In this document: positions 63,312 to 64,000 of the stretch, in pieces | Layout of the letters: every line of letters starts with the position of its first letter | How positions within the stretch are numbered: the stretch's first letter is position 1 | Translations under genes and position numbers: made by a program | The notes under the pieces: generated by a model | What the model was told of the DNA's origin: nothing | Database searches by the model: none | What the model saw: the letters and a program-made list of their open reading frames with translations, nothing else | Source of the DNA: BCD1 sp942492125 | GTDB taxonomy: Bacteria; Bacteroidota; Bacteroidia; Chitinophagales; Saprospiraceae | Length of the DNA: 64,000 bases | NCBI GenBank assembly: GCA_942492125.1 | Contig: CALODM010000017.1 | Span: 248,001-312,000 of the forward strand | Reading direction: 5' to 3'

Positions 63312-64000
63312 ATGAAATTCATTTCAAAAATCATAAAAGCCGGACTGGGGGTGAGTATTTTGATACTTGCCGGCGCCTTCTTCCTCAAGGAGAGCACAGG
63401 CGAAACTCCGGCACAGCAAGAACCTTACCTGGAAAAAAAACAGTCCAAGGAGGCCAGAGTTGCCGGCAGGTTCGAACAGGACTTCCTCATGATGAGGGAT
63501 CCCAAAACCAACACCGTACCTACCGAGAGACTCTTTGATGCCAGGGCTATTGCAGAAGAGAAACTGGCTTTAAAAGCAGCCGAATCTTTTCCCATTTACT
63601 GGGAAGAACGCGGACCAGACAATGTAGGGGGAAGAACCCGCGGGCTGATCTTCGACGCCAATGACCCAACCCAAAAAACCGTATGGGCTGCAGGCGTAGC
63701 AGGAGGACTTTGGAAAACCACCAATATCGATGCTTCCCCGCCGAACTGGACCAAAATAAACGACCTTTTTGAAAACATGGCCATCACCACCATCGCCCAG
63801 GATCCCGGTGATCCGGACATCTTATACTTCGGAACCGGAGAAGGGTTCTGGAATTTTGATGCCGTGGCAGGTCTGGGCATCTGGCAAAGTGTGGACGGCG
63901 GCGACACCTGGGATGTGCTCAACTTCACCCTGGGCAACGGTAATTTCTTCTGGGTAAACAAAATTCTTGTAGCAGCCAACGGAGATATTTATGCGGCCAC
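63312..64000 (+). CDS. Secreted BNR/sortilin-like repeat protein, N-terminal part (cut by window edge)
   Basis: The frame begins at ATG 63312 and stays open to the right edge (229 residues seen). A signal peptide is present (AGLGVSILILAGAFF). Then WEERGPDNVGGRTRGLIFDA, TVWAAGVAGGLWKTTN and SVDGGDTWDVLNF follow. The latter two are typical of BNR/Asp-box beta-propellers of the sortilin or sialidase-like kind that Bacteroidota export, often through type IX secretion; the C-terminal sorting domain would lie beyond the window. No catalytic residues are visible in this part. Gap to the upstream gene is 22 bases, so cotranscription is likely. Confidence 0.85.
   Translation, partial: MKFISKIIKAGLGVSILILAGAFFLKESTGETPAQQEPYLEKKQSKEARVAGRFEQDFLMMRDPKTNTVPTERLFDARAIAEEKLALKAAESFPIYWEERGPDNVGGRTRGLIFDANDPTQKTVWAAGVAGGLWKTTNIDASPPNWTKINDLFENMAITTIAQDPGDPDILYFGTGEGFWNFDAVAGLGIWQSVDGGDTWDVLNFTLGNGNFFWVNKILVAANGDIYAA

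Noticed and set aside
1..64000. tRNA or rRNA genes
   Set aside because: I looked for T-loop and anticodon-arm patterns in all spacers and saw none; a dedicated scan could still find a weak one.

Overview
The window looks like a chromosomal segment from a member of the Bacteroidota, most likely a Saprospira-type bacterium (inference). The signs are a type IX secretion lipoprotein of the PorW/SprE kind, a giant PKD adhesin with a gliding-type C-terminal sorting domain, a DUF5777 protein, several secreted proteins with lineage-typical ends, and promoters fitting TTG-N17..20-TAnnTTTG. No rRNA, tRNA or CRISPR array was recognised.

Layout. 1-7.6 kb: the end of an ABC-2 permease, a secreted protein, a lone paaZ with its own promoter and a palindromic operator candidate, a small secreted protein and two SDR enzymes. 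7.9-12.74 kb: a segment bounded by 19-bp inverted repeats (18/19 match) of IS5 type, holding a 1453-residue PKD protein and an internally deleted transposase remnant. 12.7-20.6 kb: an RluA-type pseudouridine synthase, a DEAD-box helicase with an in-frame amber codon, a Gfo/Idh/MocA oxidoreductase, an APC permease, and a cytochrome c / DUF5777 / heme-motif lipoprotein operon. 20.9-28.2 kb is accessory: two tandem seven-repeat lipoproteins (one frameshifted), an unrecognised cluster centred on an 803-residue protein, an AraC regulator and a conserved small protein. 28.3-42.7 kb: a minus-strand run of korA-korB-nuoABCD-nuoHIJKLMN without nuoEFG, with a 14-bp minisatellite after nuoN and two repeat families between nuoL and nuoM. 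A divergent gene upstream of korA encodes an Alvin-type 2[4Fe-4S] ferredoxin. 43.5-64 kb: a response regulator lacking the phospho-acceptor Asp, an LpxL-like acyltransferase, a 5'-nucleotidase-like lipoprotein, PorW/SprE, an M23 peptidase, GNAT, fumC, a HExxH lipoprotein, pbpC with a transglutaminase gene, a CBM48/Lys-Ala/HhH fusion, lysS, and two large secreted proteins, the last cut by the window edge.

How it fits together. 2-oxoglutarate oxidation by KorAB would reduce the ferredoxin, and an 11-subunit complex I without its NADH module could take those electrons to quinone. fumC is a second TCA gene. PorW/SprE serves the secretion route that the PKD protein's C-terminus calls for.

Quality caution. 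Five one-base frame breaks, four of them in homopolymers of 4-6 bases (22478-22481, 24601-24606, 25211-25214, 38087-38091) and one near 38424, plus one amber codon (13865-13867), interrupt otherwise intact genes, including nuoC twice. Base-calling error is a serious alternative to real gene decay.
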